Shown: in pieces, positions 8,728 through 17,657 of the stretch | Layout: each line of letters opens with the position of its first letter | Position numbering within the stretch: position 1 is the first letter of the stretch | From: Ruegeria sp. AD91A | GTDB taxonomy: Bacteria > Pseudomonadota > Alphaproteobacteria > Rhodobacterales > Rhodobacteraceae | Length of the DNA stretch: 64,000 nucleotides | Direction of reading: 5' to 3' | Assembly: GCF_003443535.1 (NCBI RefSeq) | Contig: NZ_CP031946.1 | Coordinates: forward strand, 682,001 to 746,000 | Made by a program: the position numbers and the translations under genes | The notes under the pieces: generated by a model | Seen by the model: only the letters and a program-made list of their open reading frames with translations | Told to the model about the DNA's origin: nothing | Databases searched by the model: none

Positions 8728-8757
8728 CACTCGCCCCGGGTATCAGGGGCGAGTGCA
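8728..8757 (-). terminator. Hairpin downstream of pdhC
   Basis: A perfect 11-bp inverted repeat (GCACTCGCCCC / GGGGCGAGTGC) with an 8-base loop, 13 bases after the pdhC stop codon. It lacks a clear U-run on the minus strand, so it may be a weak terminator or an mRNA-stabilising hairpin at the end of the pdh operon. Confidence 0.5.
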
Positions 8758-8769
8758 TGTTTCAGGTCC

Positions 8770-10071
8770 TCAGGCCAGCATGACCATCGGGTTTTCAAGG
8801 TTGTCGACAATTGCCTTGAGCAGTTCTGCCCCCAACGCGCCGTCGATAACGCGGTGATCGACGGACATGGTAACGGACATCACAGTTGCCACCGTCAGCT
8901 CACCATCATCCCCGACGATCGGCTTTTTCACGCCTGTTCCCACCGCCAGAATACCGGCGTGAGGCGGGTTCACGATGGCGTCGAAATTGTCGATGCCGAA
9001 CATACCCAGGTTCGAGATTGCAAACGTGCCCCCCTGATATTCATGCGGTGCCAGCTTGCGCTCGCGGGCACGGGCGGCGAGGTCCTTCATCTCGGTAGAA
9101 AGGGCTGACAGAGACTTCATGTCTGCGTCCTGCAGGACCGGGGTGAACAGGCCGCCCTCGATTGCGACCGCGACGGCTACGTCCGAAGGTTTCAGTTGCA
9201 GCACCCGATCGCCGGCCCAGACGGCGTTGCAGGCGGGAACCTGTTGCAACGCGTTGGCAACGGCCTTGATGATGAAGTCGTTGACGCTCAGTTTCACGCC
9301 ACGGCCTTCCAATTGCTTGTTCAACTGGCTGCGGAACTTCAGCAGTGCATCCAGCTTGATGTCGCGGCGCAGGTAGAAATGCGGGATGGTCTGTTTGGCC
9401 TCGCCCAGACGCGCAGCGATGGTTTTGCGCATACCGTCGAGCTGAATCTCTTCGTACTCGCGGCCCTCATACATCCGCGCGACCATATCCGCGGAGGGTC
9501 CAGCGGGAGCAGCTGCAGCAGCCGCTGGCGCTGCGGCCGCAGGAGTTGGTGCCGGTGCGGTTGCAGTTGCCCCTTCGACATCCGCTTTGACGATGCGACC
9601 ATGCGGGCCAGAGCCTGCGATCTGCACCAGATCAAGGCCTTTCTGCGCGGCAATCCGGCGGGCCAGAGGGGACGCAAAGATACGACCGCCATCTGCCTTG
9701 ACCGGGGCGGCCGGGGCAGGGGCAGGCGCCTCGGATACCGCTGGCGCGGCAGCCTCGTTGCCCGAAGCGGCTGCGGGGGCAGCCCCCGGAACAACGGCGG
9801 GCGAGGTCGAGATATCATCAGCGCTTTCGCCGTCTTCCAAAAGAACCGCAATGGCGGTGTTGACCTTGACCCCTTCGGTGCCCTCGGGGATCAGGATCTT
9901 GCCAATGGTGCCTTCATCGACGGCTTCGAACTCCATCGTGGCCTTGTCGGTTTCGATCTCGGCCAGCAGATCGCCGGAGGAGACGGTGTCGCCTTCCTTG
10001 ACCAGCCATTTTGCAAGCGTGCCTTCCTCCATGGTCGGTGAAAGGGCGGGCATCAGAATTTCGGTGGGCAT
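8770..10071 (-). CDS. pdhC: Pyruvate dehydrogenase complex E2 (dihydrolipoamide acetyltransferase)
   Basis: A 433-residue E2 core enzyme that passes the acetyl group from lipoyl to CoA. It has one N-terminal lipoyl domain (about 1-80) with the lipoylated lysine Lys43 in ETDKATMEF, an Ala/Pro linker, a peripheral-subunit-binding domain (about 130-167, with SPLARRIA and GHGRI-like [14 protein letters not shown]), a second Ala/Pro linker, and the catalytic domain (about 205-433). The catalytic motif [10 protein letters not shown] is near residues 403-412, with His406. It is the last gene of ftsB-pdhA-pdhB-pdhC, 14 bases after pdhB. The lipoyl domain is nearly identical to the one on PdhB. Confidence 0.97.
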   Translation of the reverse strand: MPTEILMPALSPTMEEGTLAKWLVKEGDTVSSGDLLAEIETDKATMEFEAVDEGTIGKILIPEGTEGVKVNTAIAVLLEDGESADDISTSPAVVPGAAPAAASGNEAAAPAVSEAPAPAPAAPVKADGGRIFASPLARRIAAQKGLDLVQIAGSGPHGRIVKADVEGATATAPAPTPAAAAPAAAAAAPAGPSADMVARMYEGREYEEIQLDGMRKTIAARLGEAKQTIPHFYLRRDIKLDALLKFRSQLNKQLEGRGVKLSVNDFIIKAVANALQQVPACNAVWAGDRVLQLKPSDVAVAVAIEGGLFTPVLQDADMKSLSALSTEMKDLAARARERKLAPHEYQGGTFAISNLGMFGIDNFDAIVNPPHAGILAVGTGVKKPIVGDDGELTVATVMSVTMSVDHRVIDGALGAELLKAIVDNLENPMVMLA

Positions 10072-10085
10072 CTGTCTGTCGCTCC

Positions 10086-11459
10086 TTACCGGTAGGTCAC
10101 TTGTTTGACGGCTTCGATCACCTCGTCCGTAGTGATCAGGGCCAGTTTTTCGAGGTTCGCGGCGTAGGGCATCGGAACGTCCTTGCCGGTGCAGTTGATG
10201 ACCGGGGCGTCGAGGTAATCGAACGCCTCCTGCATCACGACCGAACTGATGTAGCTGCCGACCGAGCCTTGCGGCCAGCCTTCTTCAACTGTCACCAGAC
10301 GGTTGGTTTTCATTACCGAATTGATGATCGCGCCGGTATCCATCGGGCGGATGGTGCGCAGGTCGATCACCTCGGCGCTGATGCCCTCTTCGGCCAGCCT
10401 GTCGGCGGCTTCCAACGCGTATTGCATGCCGATGCCAAAGCTGACGATAGTCACGTCCGAGCCTTCGCGCCAGATACGGGCCTTGCCCAGCGGGATGGTC
10501 AGGTCGTCTACCTGTGGCATGTCGAAGGAGCGACCGTAGAGGATTTCATTTTCCAGGAAGATCACCGGGTTTGGGTCGCGGATGGCTGATTTCAGCAATC
10601 CTTTGGCGTCTGCCGCCGAATAGGGCATGACGACTTTCAGGCCGGGGATCTGCATGTACCAAGCGGCATAGTCCTGGCTGTGCTGGGCCGCGACGCGTGC
10701 GGCGGCACCATTGGGGCCGCGGAACACGATCGGACAGCCCATCTGACCACCGGACATATAAAGCGTCTTGGCGGCTGAGTTGATGATCTGGTCGATCGCC
10801 TGCATGGCGAAGTTGAACGTCATGAACTCGACGATCGGTTTCAGACCGCCAAAGGCCGACCCTACGGCGATACCGGCGAAACCATGCTCGGTGATCGGCG
10901 TATCGATCACGCGCTTGGGCCCGAACTCGTCCAGAAGACCCTGGGAAATCTTGTAGGCGCCCTGATACTCCGCGACTTCTTCGCCCATGAGATAGACGTC
11001 TTCGTCGTTGCGCATTTCTTCGGCCATCGCGTCACGCAGCGCTTCGCGAACGGTTTCGGATTTCATCTCGGCATCTGCCGGCCAGTCGGGCGAAAGATCC
11101 ACCACCGGAGCGGCCGGGGCTGCGGCGACAGGAGCGGGGCCCTCGATCGCCGCTGGGGCGGCTTCGGCCACCGCAGCGGCTGCGGGCGCAGCCGTGGGCA
11201 GGGCCGAGGCATCTTCGCCTTCTTCGACCAGAACCGCAATCGGGGTGTTCACTTTGACCCCTTCGGTGCCTTCGGCGATCAGGATCTTGCCGACGATGCC
11301 CTCGTCGACAGCTTCAAATTCCATTGTCGCCTTGTCGGTCTCGATTTCGGCCAGGATGTCACCGCTTGATACAGTGTCGCCTTCCTTGACCAGCCATTTG
11401 GCCAGCGTGCCCTCTTCCATGGTGGGCGAAAGGGCGGGCATGAGAATTTCGGTTGCCAT
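10086..11459 (-). CDS. pdhB: Pyruvate dehydrogenase E1 component beta subunit with N-terminal lipoyl domain
   Basis: A 457-residue E1-beta subunit. Unlike most bacterial E1-beta proteins it starts with a lipoyl domain (about 1-80; Lys43 in ETDKATMEF) followed by an Ala/Pro linker (about 85-135), then the E1-beta fold (about 140-457) with [16 protein letters not shown], the transketolase pyrimidine-binding region and a C-terminal part with [11 protein letters not shown]. This architecture is known in Sinorhizobium, Zymomonas and other alphaproteobacteria. It forms the thiamine-dependent heterotetramer with PdhA. It sits 15 bases after pdhA. Confidence 0.97.
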   Translation of the reverse strand: MATEILMPALSPTMEEGTLAKWLVKEGDTVSSGDILAEIETDKATMEFEAVDEGIVGKILIAEGTEGVKVNTPIAVLVEEGEDASALPTAAPAAAAVAEAAPAAIEGPAPVAAAPAAPVVDLSPDWPADAEMKSETVREALRDAMAEEMRNDEDVYLMGEEVAEYQGAYKISQGLLDEFGPKRVIDTPITEHGFAGIAVGSAFGGLKPIVEFMTFNFAMQAIDQIINSAAKTLYMSGGQMGCPIVFRGPNGAAARVAAQHSQDYAAWYMQIPGLKVVMPYSAADAKGLLKSAIRDPNPVIFLENEILYGRSFDMPQVDDLTIPLGKARIWREGSDVTIVSFGIGMQYALEAADRLAEEGISAEVIDLRTIRPMDTGAIINSVMKTNRLVTVEEGWPQGSVGSYISSVVMQEAFDYLDAPVINCTGKDVPMPYAANLEKLALITTDEVIEAVKQVTYR

Positions 11460-11474
11460 GTCTTATTCGTCCTC

Positions 11475-12464
11475 TCAGGCGTAAATATCGGTCCAGAGCT
11501 CTTCAACGGCGGGCTCGGGGCTTTCTTTCGAGAATTCGGCAGCTTGATTCACGATCTCTTTGATTTCTTTGTCGATCGCCTTCAGGTCATCCTCGGTCGC
11601 GTGTTTGCCAGTCAGCAGCAGCTCGCGCACATGTTCGATCGGATCGCTTTGTTCGCGGACTTTCTGAACCTCTTCGCGGGTGCGGTACTTGGCCGGGTCA
11701 GACATCGAGTGGCCGCGATAGCGGTAGGTCTTAATCTCAAGGATGTAAGGGCCCTTGCCGGCGCGACAGTGGGCAACAGCCTTTTCACCAGCAGCTTTGA
11801 CGGCCAGCACATCCATACCGTTGACGATCTCGCCGGGAATGCCGAACGCTTCGCCGCGCACATAGATATCAGGTGACGAGGTTGAACGCGCCTGCGCTGT
11901 GCCCATGGCGTATTGGTTGTTCTCGATCACGAAAACCACGGGAAGATCCCACAGGGCGGCCATGTTGAAGGTCTCATAGACCTGACCCTGGTTTGCGGCA
12001 CCGTCGCCGAAATAGGTAAAGGTCACGCCGCCGGTTTCCTTGTACTTGTCAGCGAAGGCCAGACCGGCACCCAGCGGAACCTGCGCGCCAACGATGCCAT
12101 GGCCACCATAGAAATGCTTCTCTTTCGAGAACATGTGCATCGAACCGCCCTTGCCCTTGGACAGGCCGCCTTCGCGCCCGGTCAGTTCGGCCATCACGCC
12201 GCCCGGGTCCATGCCACAGGCCAGCATATGGCCGTGGTCACGATAAGAGGTGATCCGCTTGTCGCCGTCCTGAGCTGCCGCTTCGAGCCCAACAACAACC
12301 GCCTCTTGTCCGATGTAAAGGTGGCAGAACCCGCCGATCAGACCCATGCCGTAAAGCTGGCCCGCCTTTTCCTCGAATCGACGGATCAGAAGCATCTCGC
12401 GGTAGTATGTCTTGAGTTCTTCCGCAGAAACATTTGGTTTCTTTGTGGTTTTTCGCGCAGCCAT
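11475..12464 (-). CDS. pdhA: Pyruvate dehydrogenase E1 component alpha subunit
   Basis: A 329-residue E1-alpha subunit, which decarboxylates pyruvate with thiamine diphosphate. The TPP/Mg motif is GDGAANQG (153-160) through ENN (181-183). The conserved loop YRYRGHSMSDPAKYR near residue 250 matches the site phosphorylated in mitochondrial homologues. The start ATG at 12464 follows GGGGGAG. A palindrome TAGTTTA-N4-TAAACTA lies 28 to 45 bases upstream and is shared with lpdA, so expression is probably controlled by a dedicated regulator. It is the first gene of the pdh cluster, downstream of ftsB. Confidence 0.97.
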   Translation of the reverse strand: MAARKTTKKPNVSAEELKTYYREMLLIRRFEEKAGQLYGMGLIGGFCHLYIGQEAVVVGLEAAAQDGDKRITSYRDHGHMLACGMDPGGVMAELTGREGGLSKGKGGSMHMFSKEKHFYGGHGIVGAQVPLGAGLAFADKYKETGGVTFTYFGDGAANQGQVYETFNMAALWDLPVVFVIENNQYAMGTAQARSTSSPDIYVRGEAFGIPGEIVNGMDVLAVKAAGEKAVAHCRAGKGPYILEIKTYRYRGHSMSDPAKYRTREEVQKVREQSDPIEHVRELLLTGKHATEDDLKAIDKEIKEIVNQAAEFSKESPEPAVEELWTDIYA

Positions 12465-12490
12465 AGTGGCGATCTCCCCCTTTCGGCAAG

Positions 12491-12510
12491 ATAGTTTAGC
12501 GTTAAACTAT
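12491..12510. promoter_or_regulatory. Candidate pdh/lpd operator (inverted repeat)
   Basis: ATAGTTTAGCGTTAAACTAT is an inverted repeat with perfect 8-base arms and a 4-base centre, ending 27 bases upstream of the pdhA start. The same arms and the same spacing occur 30 bases upstream of lpdA at 28283-28300. The cognate regulator is unknown; the motif does not look like the E. coli PdhR site. Confidence 0.75.
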
Positions 12511-12633
12511 CTCATAAAGCATTTGGGGCTTTCTGGCGAGGGGAAATGTGACGCAGCGTCCGCTCGGGCGCGGCTGAGCTGAAATGCAAAGCGGTGCAAC
12601 GATGTGCCGAAGAATTACGGCGACCAGAAAGGA

Positions 12634-12933
12634 TCAGCGGATTACGATTTCATCTGCCCGGATCATACCAAGAACCGAACGCGCCTGCTGATCGAGCAAG
12701 TCGAGATCCAGATAGGTATCAGACAGGCGCCGGGTCAGATTTTCCAATTCGGCGATTTGGGCATTAAGCTTTTCCAGGTCGTGTGACAGGGCGTCCCGTT
12801 CCCCAGCAATTTCGACCCGCCGAAACAGGCCATAGTCACCTTGCACGGCGGCAAAGGTGAAATACACACCAAGCATGAAAGCCACCGAGAAGAAGACGAT
12901 TGAGCCCAGACCGGGCCGATGGGAACGGGACAC
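12634..12933 (-). CDS. ftsB: Septum formation initiator FtsB/DivIC-like protein
   Basis: A 99-residue FtsB/DivIC-type protein, a bitopic divisome component that partners FtsL and FtsQ. The chosen GTG start (12933) has GGCGG about 9 bases upstream; the frame is open further, to 13044, but the extra residues look non-coding. One membrane segment covers about 9-30 (SIVFFSVAFMLGVYFTFAA), followed by a heptad-like coiled coil (RDALSHDLEKLNAQIAELEN). The C-terminus (LLDQQARSVLGMIRADEIV) is typical of alphaproteobacterial FtsB. Position directly before pdhA is the usual order in this group. Confidence 0.85.
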   Translation of the reverse strand: MSRSHRPGLGSIVFFSVAFMLGVYFTFAAVQGDYGLFRRVEIAGERDALSHDLEKLNAQIAELENLTRRLSDTYLDLDLLDQQARSVLGMIRADEIVIR

Positions 12934-13008
12934 TCTGTTTACCGCCGTATGAAAACTTGCCTCAAAAATGTGCCCTTTGCGGACATCTGAACACACTATG
13001 TCACAGGT

Positions 13009-13034
13009 GATTCGGGTTGTGAATCCCCTGATTC
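13009..13034. promoter_or_regulatory. Cluster of three GANTC sites upstream of ftsB
   Basis: GATTC (13009), GAATC (13021) and GATTC (13030) lie within 26 bases in the region upstream of ftsB. GANTC is the target of the cell-cycle methyltransferase CcrM in alphaproteobacteria. A role in timing ftsB expression is inference. Confidence 0.35.
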
Positions 13035-13072
13035 GATTTTTCATCAGTAATTTATGCCTGCTCTGGTGCAGG

Positions 13073-13417
13073 TCAGCGCCACGCTTGCAGCGCCTGGTTT
13101 CGTGCCTCGGTCTGCTCTTTCATGCAGGACCAGTAGAACATCGGGGCAGCACTGCCGCCTCCCGACAGTTCTTTGTCGCAGGTTGCGTCTCGGGCTTTCA
13201 GCCAGGCGCGTTGTTCGGTCAGAAGAGCATCACCTTCGCCGCGTGCAGCGGCTGCGGGTTTGATCTGTGCCCACAGCCGGTTGAGTTCGCGATCAGCGAT
13301 TTACCATTGTTCTTTGGCGCAGAAATTGGCGTCAAGTTGGGTCTGACCGCCGCAACTGGATTGAGCTGCGGCAGAGCAGGGCAGGATGGTAAGAACAAGA
13401 AGGTAAATTGGCTTCAC
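13073..13417 (-). pseudogene. LprI/DUF1311-family secreted protein interrupted by an in-frame stop
   Basis: Reading the minus strand from a GTG at 13417 gives a signal peptide (VKPIYLLVLTILPCSAAAQ), then CGGQTQLDANFCAKEQW, a TAA at 13303-13301 (codon 39), and in the same frame IADRELNRLWAQIKP, LLTEQRAWLKARDATCDKEL, GGGSAAPMFYWSCMKEQTEAR and a TGA at 13075-13073. This is the pattern of the LprI/DUF1311 family (N-terminal Cys, LN-x-x-W/Y, Q-x-aWl-x-x-Rd-x-x-C, GGS, C-x-x-x-x-T-x-x-R). Everything is in one frame except the single TAA where a sense codon is expected. It is probably a recent nonsense mutation or a sequencing error. Functional members are exported and can inhibit lysozyme. Confidence 0.75.
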
Positions 13418-13488
13418 GGTAAAATCCCCCGTTCAAAAAGGGATAATACCATGAACCCTATCAGGCGATCAAAAGCGGTAAGTGACGC

Positions 13489-14679
13489 CTATTGATCCAG
13501 CGCCGCGACACCGGGCAGCGTCTTGCCTTCCATCCATTCCAGGAATGCACCACCTGCGGTCGAGATGTAGGTGAAGTCCTTGGCTGCACCCGAAGCATTC
13601 AGGGCCGCAACCGTGTCTCCACCCCCGGCGACCGAGATGAGCTGGCCCGAACGGCTAAGCGCGGCCGCCTTCAAGGCGGCGGCATTGGTGGCGGCGTCAA
13701 ACGGTTCCAGTTCGAACGCACCCAGCGGACCGTTCCAGATCAGGGTTTTGCTTTTGTCAAAAATCCCTGTGATCGCGGCGATACTTTCGGGGCCCGCATC
13801 CAGGATCATGCCGTCCTCGGGGCATTGATCTGCGGGCAGGACCTGATGAGGGGCGTTGGCCTCAAACTTTTCGGCCACCACAACATCGCGTGGCACAACG
13901 ATCTGACAGCCAGAGCTTTCGGCTTTGGCGAGGATTTCGGCGGCGGTGTCTTTCATCGCAGTCTCGGCCAGTGACTTACCAACACTGATGCCCTGTGCGA
14001 CGAGGAATGTATTGGCCATGCCGCCACCGATCACCAGATAATCGACCTTGTCGATCAGGTTGCCCAGCAATTCCAGCTTGGTCGAGACCTTGGCTCCGCC
14101 CACAACCGCTGTTACCGGGCGTTTGGGCGCGCCCAACGCGTTTTCCAGAGCTTGCAACTCGGCCTGCATCAAACGACCGGCGCAGGCGGGCAGAAGGCGC
14201 GCGATGGCCTCGGTCGAGCTGTGGGCCCGGTGCGCCGCTGAAAACGCGTCGTTGCAGTACACGTCACCCAGCTTGGCCATGCCTGCGGCCAGATCGGTGT
14301 CGTTCTTGGTCTCTGCCGCGTGAAAACGCGTGTTCTCTAGCAACAGTACCTGACCGGGCTGCAACGCCTCTGCTGCCAGTTCGGCCTCGGTTCCAACACA
14401 ATCGGCGGCAAACAGGACTTTGGCGCCAAAAGCGCTTTCGAGGGTGGGGACCAGTTGCTTGAGCGACAGGTTTTCGCGTCGCTCCCCACCGGGGCGACCG
14501 AAATGGGCCAGAAGGATCGGTTTGCCGCCTGCGGCCAGAATGTCGCGCACAGTGGGCACGATCCTCTGAATACGAGTGGCGTCGGTAACTACGCCATCCA
14601 CGACCGGCACATTGATATCCACACGCACCAGAACGCGTTTGCCGTTCAGGTCCATATCGTCCAGCGTTTTCCAGCCCAT
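13489..14679 (-). CDS. pgk: Phosphoglycerate kinase
   Basis: A 396-residue phosphoglycerate kinase of normal length, which interconverts 1,3-bisphosphoglycerate and 3-phosphoglycerate with ADP/ATP in the cytoplasm. The N-terminal substrate-binding part has VDINVP and [15 protein letters not shown]; the hinge and nucleotide-binding part has [26 protein letters not shown] and the GGGDTVAAL motif near the C-terminus. It is transcribed alone, divergent from the cyclophilin pair. A perfect 14-bp palindrome lies 14 to 27 bases before the start codon. Confidence 0.97.
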   Translation of the reverse strand: MGWKTLDDMDLNGKRVLVRVDINVPVVDGVVTDATRIQRIVPTVRDILAAGGKPILLAHFGRPGGERRENLSLKQLVPTLESAFGAKVLFAADCVGTEAELAAEALQPGQVLLLENTRFHAAETKNDTDLAAGMAKLGDVYCNDAFSAAHRAHSSTEAIARLLPACAGRLMQAELQALENALGAPKRPVTAVVGGAKVSTKLELLGNLIDKVDYLVIGGGMANTFLVAQGISVGKSLAETAMKDTAAEILAKAESSGCQIVVPRDVVVAEKFEANAPHQVLPADQCPEDGMILDAGPESIAAITGIFDKSKTLIWNGPLGAFELEPFDAATNAAALKAAALSRSGQLISVAGGGDTVAALNASGAAKDFTYISTAGGAFLEWMEGKTLPGVAALDQ

Positions 14680-14692
14680 CGCGCAATCCTCG

Positions 14693-14706
14693 TCATTTGC
14701 AAATGA
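14693..14706. promoter_or_regulatory. Perfect palindrome upstream of pgk
   Basis: TCATTTGCAAATGA is a perfect 14-bp palindrome ending 14 bases before the pgk ATG. Its position fits an operator overlapping the leader or promoter. No regulator can be named. Confidence 0.35.
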
Positions 14707-14812
14707 TTTAGGCGGTTCTTTTCCTGCATTTTGCCCTCAGGTCAATGCGTCACTTGGCATTCGTACGCGTGCATCATAGGTATTTGCGCAAGATAAACGA
14801 CAGGAGGGCCTC

Positions 14813-15319
14813 ATGGCCGAGATCAAGGATCCCGAAAACACAATCATCATCGAGCTGAAAGACGGCAATGTCGTCATCGAGCTGCTGCCGGATGTGGCGC
14901 CTTTGCACAGCGCGCGGATGAAAGAACTGGCCCGCGACGGACAGTACGACAACGTAGCCTTCCACCGTGTGATCGACGGTTTCATGGCGCAAACCGGCGA
15001 CGTGCAGCATGGCGATATGGAAGACGGTTTCAACCTGCGTATGGCTGGGACCGGCGGTTCGTCGCTGGCGAACGTTCCGGCAGAGTTTTCCAAGCTGCCC
15101 CATGATCGCGGCACTTTGGGCGCGGCGCGGTCGCAGAACCCGGATTCGGCCAACTCGCAGTTCTTCATCAACTTCAAGGACAACCACTTCCTGAACGGCC
15201 AGTACACTGTTTATGGCCGTGTCATCGACGGAATGGAGCATGTGGACGCCATCGTACGAGGCGAGCCGCCAGCGAGCCCTGACCGCATGATCAGCGTCAA
15301 GGTGGCGGCTGATGTATAA
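14813..15319 (+). CDS. Cytoplasmic peptidyl-prolyl cis-trans isomerase (cyclophilin)
   Basis: A 168-residue cyclophilin that speeds proline isomerisation. It carries the family pattern FHRVIDGFMAQTGD (catalytic Arg region), GGSSLANVPAEFS, GTLGAARSQNPDSANSQFFI and LNGQYTVYGRVIDGM. There is no signal peptide (MAEIKDPENTIIIELKDG), so it should act in the cytoplasm. Its start has an AGGAGG ribosome binding site. Its last 8 bases overlap the next gene, which encodes an exported homologue, so this is a coupled pair. Confidence 0.95.
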   Translation: MAEIKDPENTIIIELKDGNVVIELLPDVAPLHSARMKELARDGQYDNVAFHRVIDGFMAQTGDVQHGDMEDGFNLRMAGTGGSSLANVPAEFSKLPHDRGTLGAARSQNPDSANSQFFINFKDNHFLNGQYTVYGRVIDGMEHVDAIVRGEPPASPDRMISVKVAADV

Positions 15320-15860
15320 GTTCGCCGCCGCTTTTGCCTTGCTGGCCAGCCCTGCGCTGGCCACGGGTCTTGAGGTCGAGATCGAAGGTGAGGGAGCCAA
15401 TGGCACTGTCACCATCGACCTGTTCGATGATATTGCTCCGAAACATGTTGAGCAGATCGCTGCTCTGGCCAATGAAGGCAAGTACGATGGCGTGGTGTTT
15501 CACCGCGTGATTGACGGCTTTATGGCGCAGACCGGCGACGTGGAACATGGCCGCCTGGGTGGTGACATGCGCCGCGCCGGAACCGGTGGTTCCGACCGTG
15601 CAGACCTTCCGGCAGAGTTTTCGGATTTCGAATTCGACCGGGGCGTGGTTGGCATGGCGCGGGCGCAAGACCCCAATAGCGCCAACTCACAGTTCTTTAT
15701 CATGTTCGAACCGGGCCCGTTCCTGAACGGCAAGTACACGGTTGTTGGTCAGGTGACTGACGGCATGGACGTAGTCGACGCGATCAAACGCGGTGAGGGC
15801 CAGAACGGCGCCATTATCGGCCAGCCGGACGTGATGAAAAAAGTTACCGTTACCGAGTGA
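15312..15860 (+). CDS. Periplasmic peptidyl-prolyl cis-trans isomerase (cyclophilin)
   Basis: A 182-residue cyclophilin closely related to its upstream neighbour, but with a signal peptide (MYKFAAAFALLASPALATG), so it should act in the periplasm. The same motifs are present: FHRVIDGFMAQTGD, DLPAEFSDFEFDRG, AQDPNSANSQFFIMF and LNGKYTVVGQVTDGM. The ATG at 15312 lies inside the end of the upstream gene. The two genes look like a tandem duplication whose copies have divided between compartments. A strong hairpin terminator follows. Confidence 0.95.
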   Translation: MYKFAAAFALLASPALATGLEVEIEGEGANGTVTIDLFDDIAPKHVEQIAALANEGKYDGVVFHRVIDGFMAQTGDVEHGRLGGDMRRAGTGGSDRADLPAEFSDFEFDRGVVGMARAQDPNSANSQFFIMFEPGPFLNGKYTVVGQVTDGMDVVDAIKRGEGQNGAIIGQPDVMKKVTVTE

Positions 15861-15865
15861 ACGTG

Positions 15866-15903
15866 AAAAGCCCGGCGCTCCTCAAAACGCCGGGCTTTTT
15901 TAT
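15866..15903 (+). terminator. Intrinsic terminator between the cyclophilin pair and aqpZ
   Basis: A 12-bp stem (AAAAGCCCGGCG / CGCCGGGCTTTT) with a 10-base loop and a T-run on the plus strand; the matching A-run lets it serve the convergent aqpZ gene as well. Confidence 0.9.
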
Positions 15904-15922
15904 ATGGTTGATTGCAAGAGAA

Positions 15923-16612
15923 TCAATCGTCCGGTGACATTGCTTTCCAGATAAGCGCTCCGATCGCGCCGCCGATCAGCGGGGCCACCCAGAACAGCCA
16001 CAGCTGCGACAGGGCAGGGCCGTCGGCAAACAGGGCGACGCCTGTGGACCGGGCCGGGTTGACCGAAGTGTTGGTGACCGGAATTGATACAAGGTGGATC
16101 AGGGTCAATCCCAGACCAATCGCGATGGGGGCGAAACCCGCCGGTGCCTTGTCCGAGGTCGCGCCCAGAATGATCAGGATGAAGAAAGCGGTCATCACGA
16201 TTTCGATCACCAGAGCGGACATCAGGGAATACCCCCCGGGTGAGGCCTCACCATATCCGTTTGACGCAAATCCTCCGACGCCAGAGAACTCGGGCGCACC
16301 GCTGACAATCAGATACAGAACCACTGCGGCAGCGATGGCTCCGATGACCTGAGCGATCCAATACGGCAGCAGATCCTTGGCCGGAAACCGCCCGCCAATC
16401 ATCAAGCCCAGGCTGACCGCCGGATTGAAGTGTCCGCCCGAGATATGGCCAACCGTGTAGGCCATTGTCAGAACCGTCAGGCCGAAGGCGAAGGACACGC
16501 CAAGCCACCCTATTCCGACATCCGCGACGCCCGCTGCCAATACGGCACTGCCGCAACCTCCGAGAACCAGCCAGAAGGTGCCGAAGAACTCGGCCAGTAG
16601 TTTTGATGACAT
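15923..16612 (-). CDS. aqpZ: Aquaporin Z
   Basis: A 229-residue aquaporin of the MIP family, an inner-membrane water channel with six membrane helices. The two NPA boxes are present as [11 protein letters not shown] (near residue 62) and SVNPARSTG (near residue 186). The Arg after the second NPA is the pore-lining arginine, and a His in VHLVS-like LIHLVSIP matches the narrow water-selective filter. The start at 16612 is preceded by GGAGGAAA; an in-frame ATG at 16633 is less likely. It is convergent with the cyclophilin pair. Confidence 0.93.
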   Translation of the reverse strand: MSSKLLAEFFGTFWLVLGGCGSAVLAAGVADVGIGWLGVSFAFGLTVLTMAYTVGHISGGHFNPAVSLGLMIGGRFPAKDLLPYWIAQVIGAIAAAVVLYLIVSGAPEFSGVGGFASNGYGEASPGGYSLMSALVIEIVMTAFFILIILGATSDKAPAGFAPIAIGLGLTLIHLVSIPVTNTSVNPARSTGVALFADGPALSQLWLFWVAPLIGGAIGALIWKAMSPDD

Positions 16613-16725
16613 GAAATTTCCTCCACAATGCAATGCGCTTAAGTGTAATTCATAAATTAACTTTTGTTAAATTGTGTCGAACGGGGAATTTCCCGGATAC
16701 CCTCTCACCTTGGGTCGGAAAGCCA

Positions 16726-17535
16726 TTAGGTCCATTGAGCAGGATCCAGGCGGAACAGCTTTGACAGTTGTTTGTAAACGCCCGGGTCCGAGTTGCGCAG
16801 CGCCTTGGGGCGCTCAAAGAACACTTCAACCGAAACGGCAAAAAACTCCTCGTGCCCTTCCGCGCCATAGGGGTCGATTATAGTTGGCTGCCTGGATTCA
16901 ACGGCGCGCACATGCGCATCATAGGCTGTTAGGAACGCGGACTCCCATTCTGAAAAACTCTGGTTGTTGCTGAGAACAGGCACCCCGTTGGCCGACCCGG
17001 TCAGATCGTCGATCTGGTGGGCAAATTCGTGAAAGACAACATTTTGCCCGTCATGATCATTCATGGCGCCGCGCTGGCTGTGGGCCCAGGACAGGATCAC
17101 CGGGCCGCGGTTCCAGCTTTCCCCGGTGCGCACGATTTCCTTCTCGGTGACGACATAACCGCTGTGCCGGCTCTGCCTGGATTTGAAAGCGCTGGGATAG
17201 ATCAGGATGGTGGTCAGGTTGTCATACCAGAGGTCGGTATTCACAACCAGCAGACAGGCTTGCGCGGCGATGGACACTTGCATGTCTTCGGTAACGTCCA
17301 GACCGTCGCACCCGGTGAATTCAACCTGATCAAGGAACAAGTTGATCTTGCCTTCCAGCTTTGCGCGCAGGCCCTGCGGAAGCCTTCGCAAGATCGGGAC
17401 CTGAGCGTCAACAAGGTGCCGTTGACTGTCCGTCAACGGCGCAGCCAACAGGGCGTGACGCGCCTGTCGTTTGGACCAAAAGTAAAAGGTCAGACCTGCC
17501 GCGATCACTGCAACAAGTGTCAGGAAAATCAACAT
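16726..17535 (-). CDS. mtfA: MtfA-type zinc metallopeptidase (M90 family)
   Basis: A 269-residue protein with one N-terminal membrane segment (about 1-20) and an MtfA domain. The zinc motif HEFAH is at residues 169-173, and the later EEFFAVSVEVFFERP segment contains the likely third ligand. In E. coli MtfA is a cytosolic peptidase that interacts with the glucose regulator Mlc; no Mlc-like gene is visible here and the membrane anchor differs, so the role in this organism is open. FTGCDGLDVTEDM and VFHEFAHQIDDLTGSANGVP are family segments. It is transcribed toward aqpZ with a 113-base gap. Confidence 0.88.
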   Translation of the reverse strand: MLIFLTLVAVIAAGLTFYFWSKRQARHALLAAPLTDSQRHLVDAQVPILRRLPQGLRAKLEGKINLFLDQVEFTGCDGLDVTEDMQVSIAAQACLLVVNTDLWYDNLTTILIYPSAFKSRQSRHSGYVVTEKEIVRTGESWNRGPVILSWAHSQRGAMNDHDGQNVVFHEFAHQIDDLTGSANGVPVLSNNQSFSEWESAFLTAYDAHVRAVESRQPTIIDPYGAEGHEEFFAVSVEVFFERPKALRNSDPGVYKQLSKLFRLDPAQWT

Positions 17536-17599
17536 GACCCGACCCTAACGTGATCCCGACGGGATCAAAACAAGTTTCCCGGACAAGGGCTGCGGCCCC

Positions 17600-17635
17600 A
17601 AAAAAGAGACGCCGCTGGTCTCCCCGCGGCGTCTC
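17600..17635 (-). terminator. Intrinsic terminator of the bactofilin/M23 operon
   Basis: A 10-bp stem (GAGACGCCGC / GCGGCGTCTC) with a 10-base loop, followed on the minus strand by TTTTTT. It lies 23 bases after the bactofilin stop codon. Confidence 0.9.
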
Positions 17636-17657
17636 CGGTCTGACCTGAGAGGTCGAA

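Noticed and set aside
12968..13495. Plus-strand frame of 175 codons across the LprI-like locus
   Set aside because: The opposite strand shows a signal peptide and the full LprI pattern broken only by one TAA; the plus-strand frame has no coding character.
16657..16670. TTAAC-TTTT-GTTAA inverted repeat upstream of aqpZ, considered as a CtrA box
   Set aside because: The spacing between the TTAA half-sites is 6, not 7, and AT-rich promoter sequence makes such dyads common.
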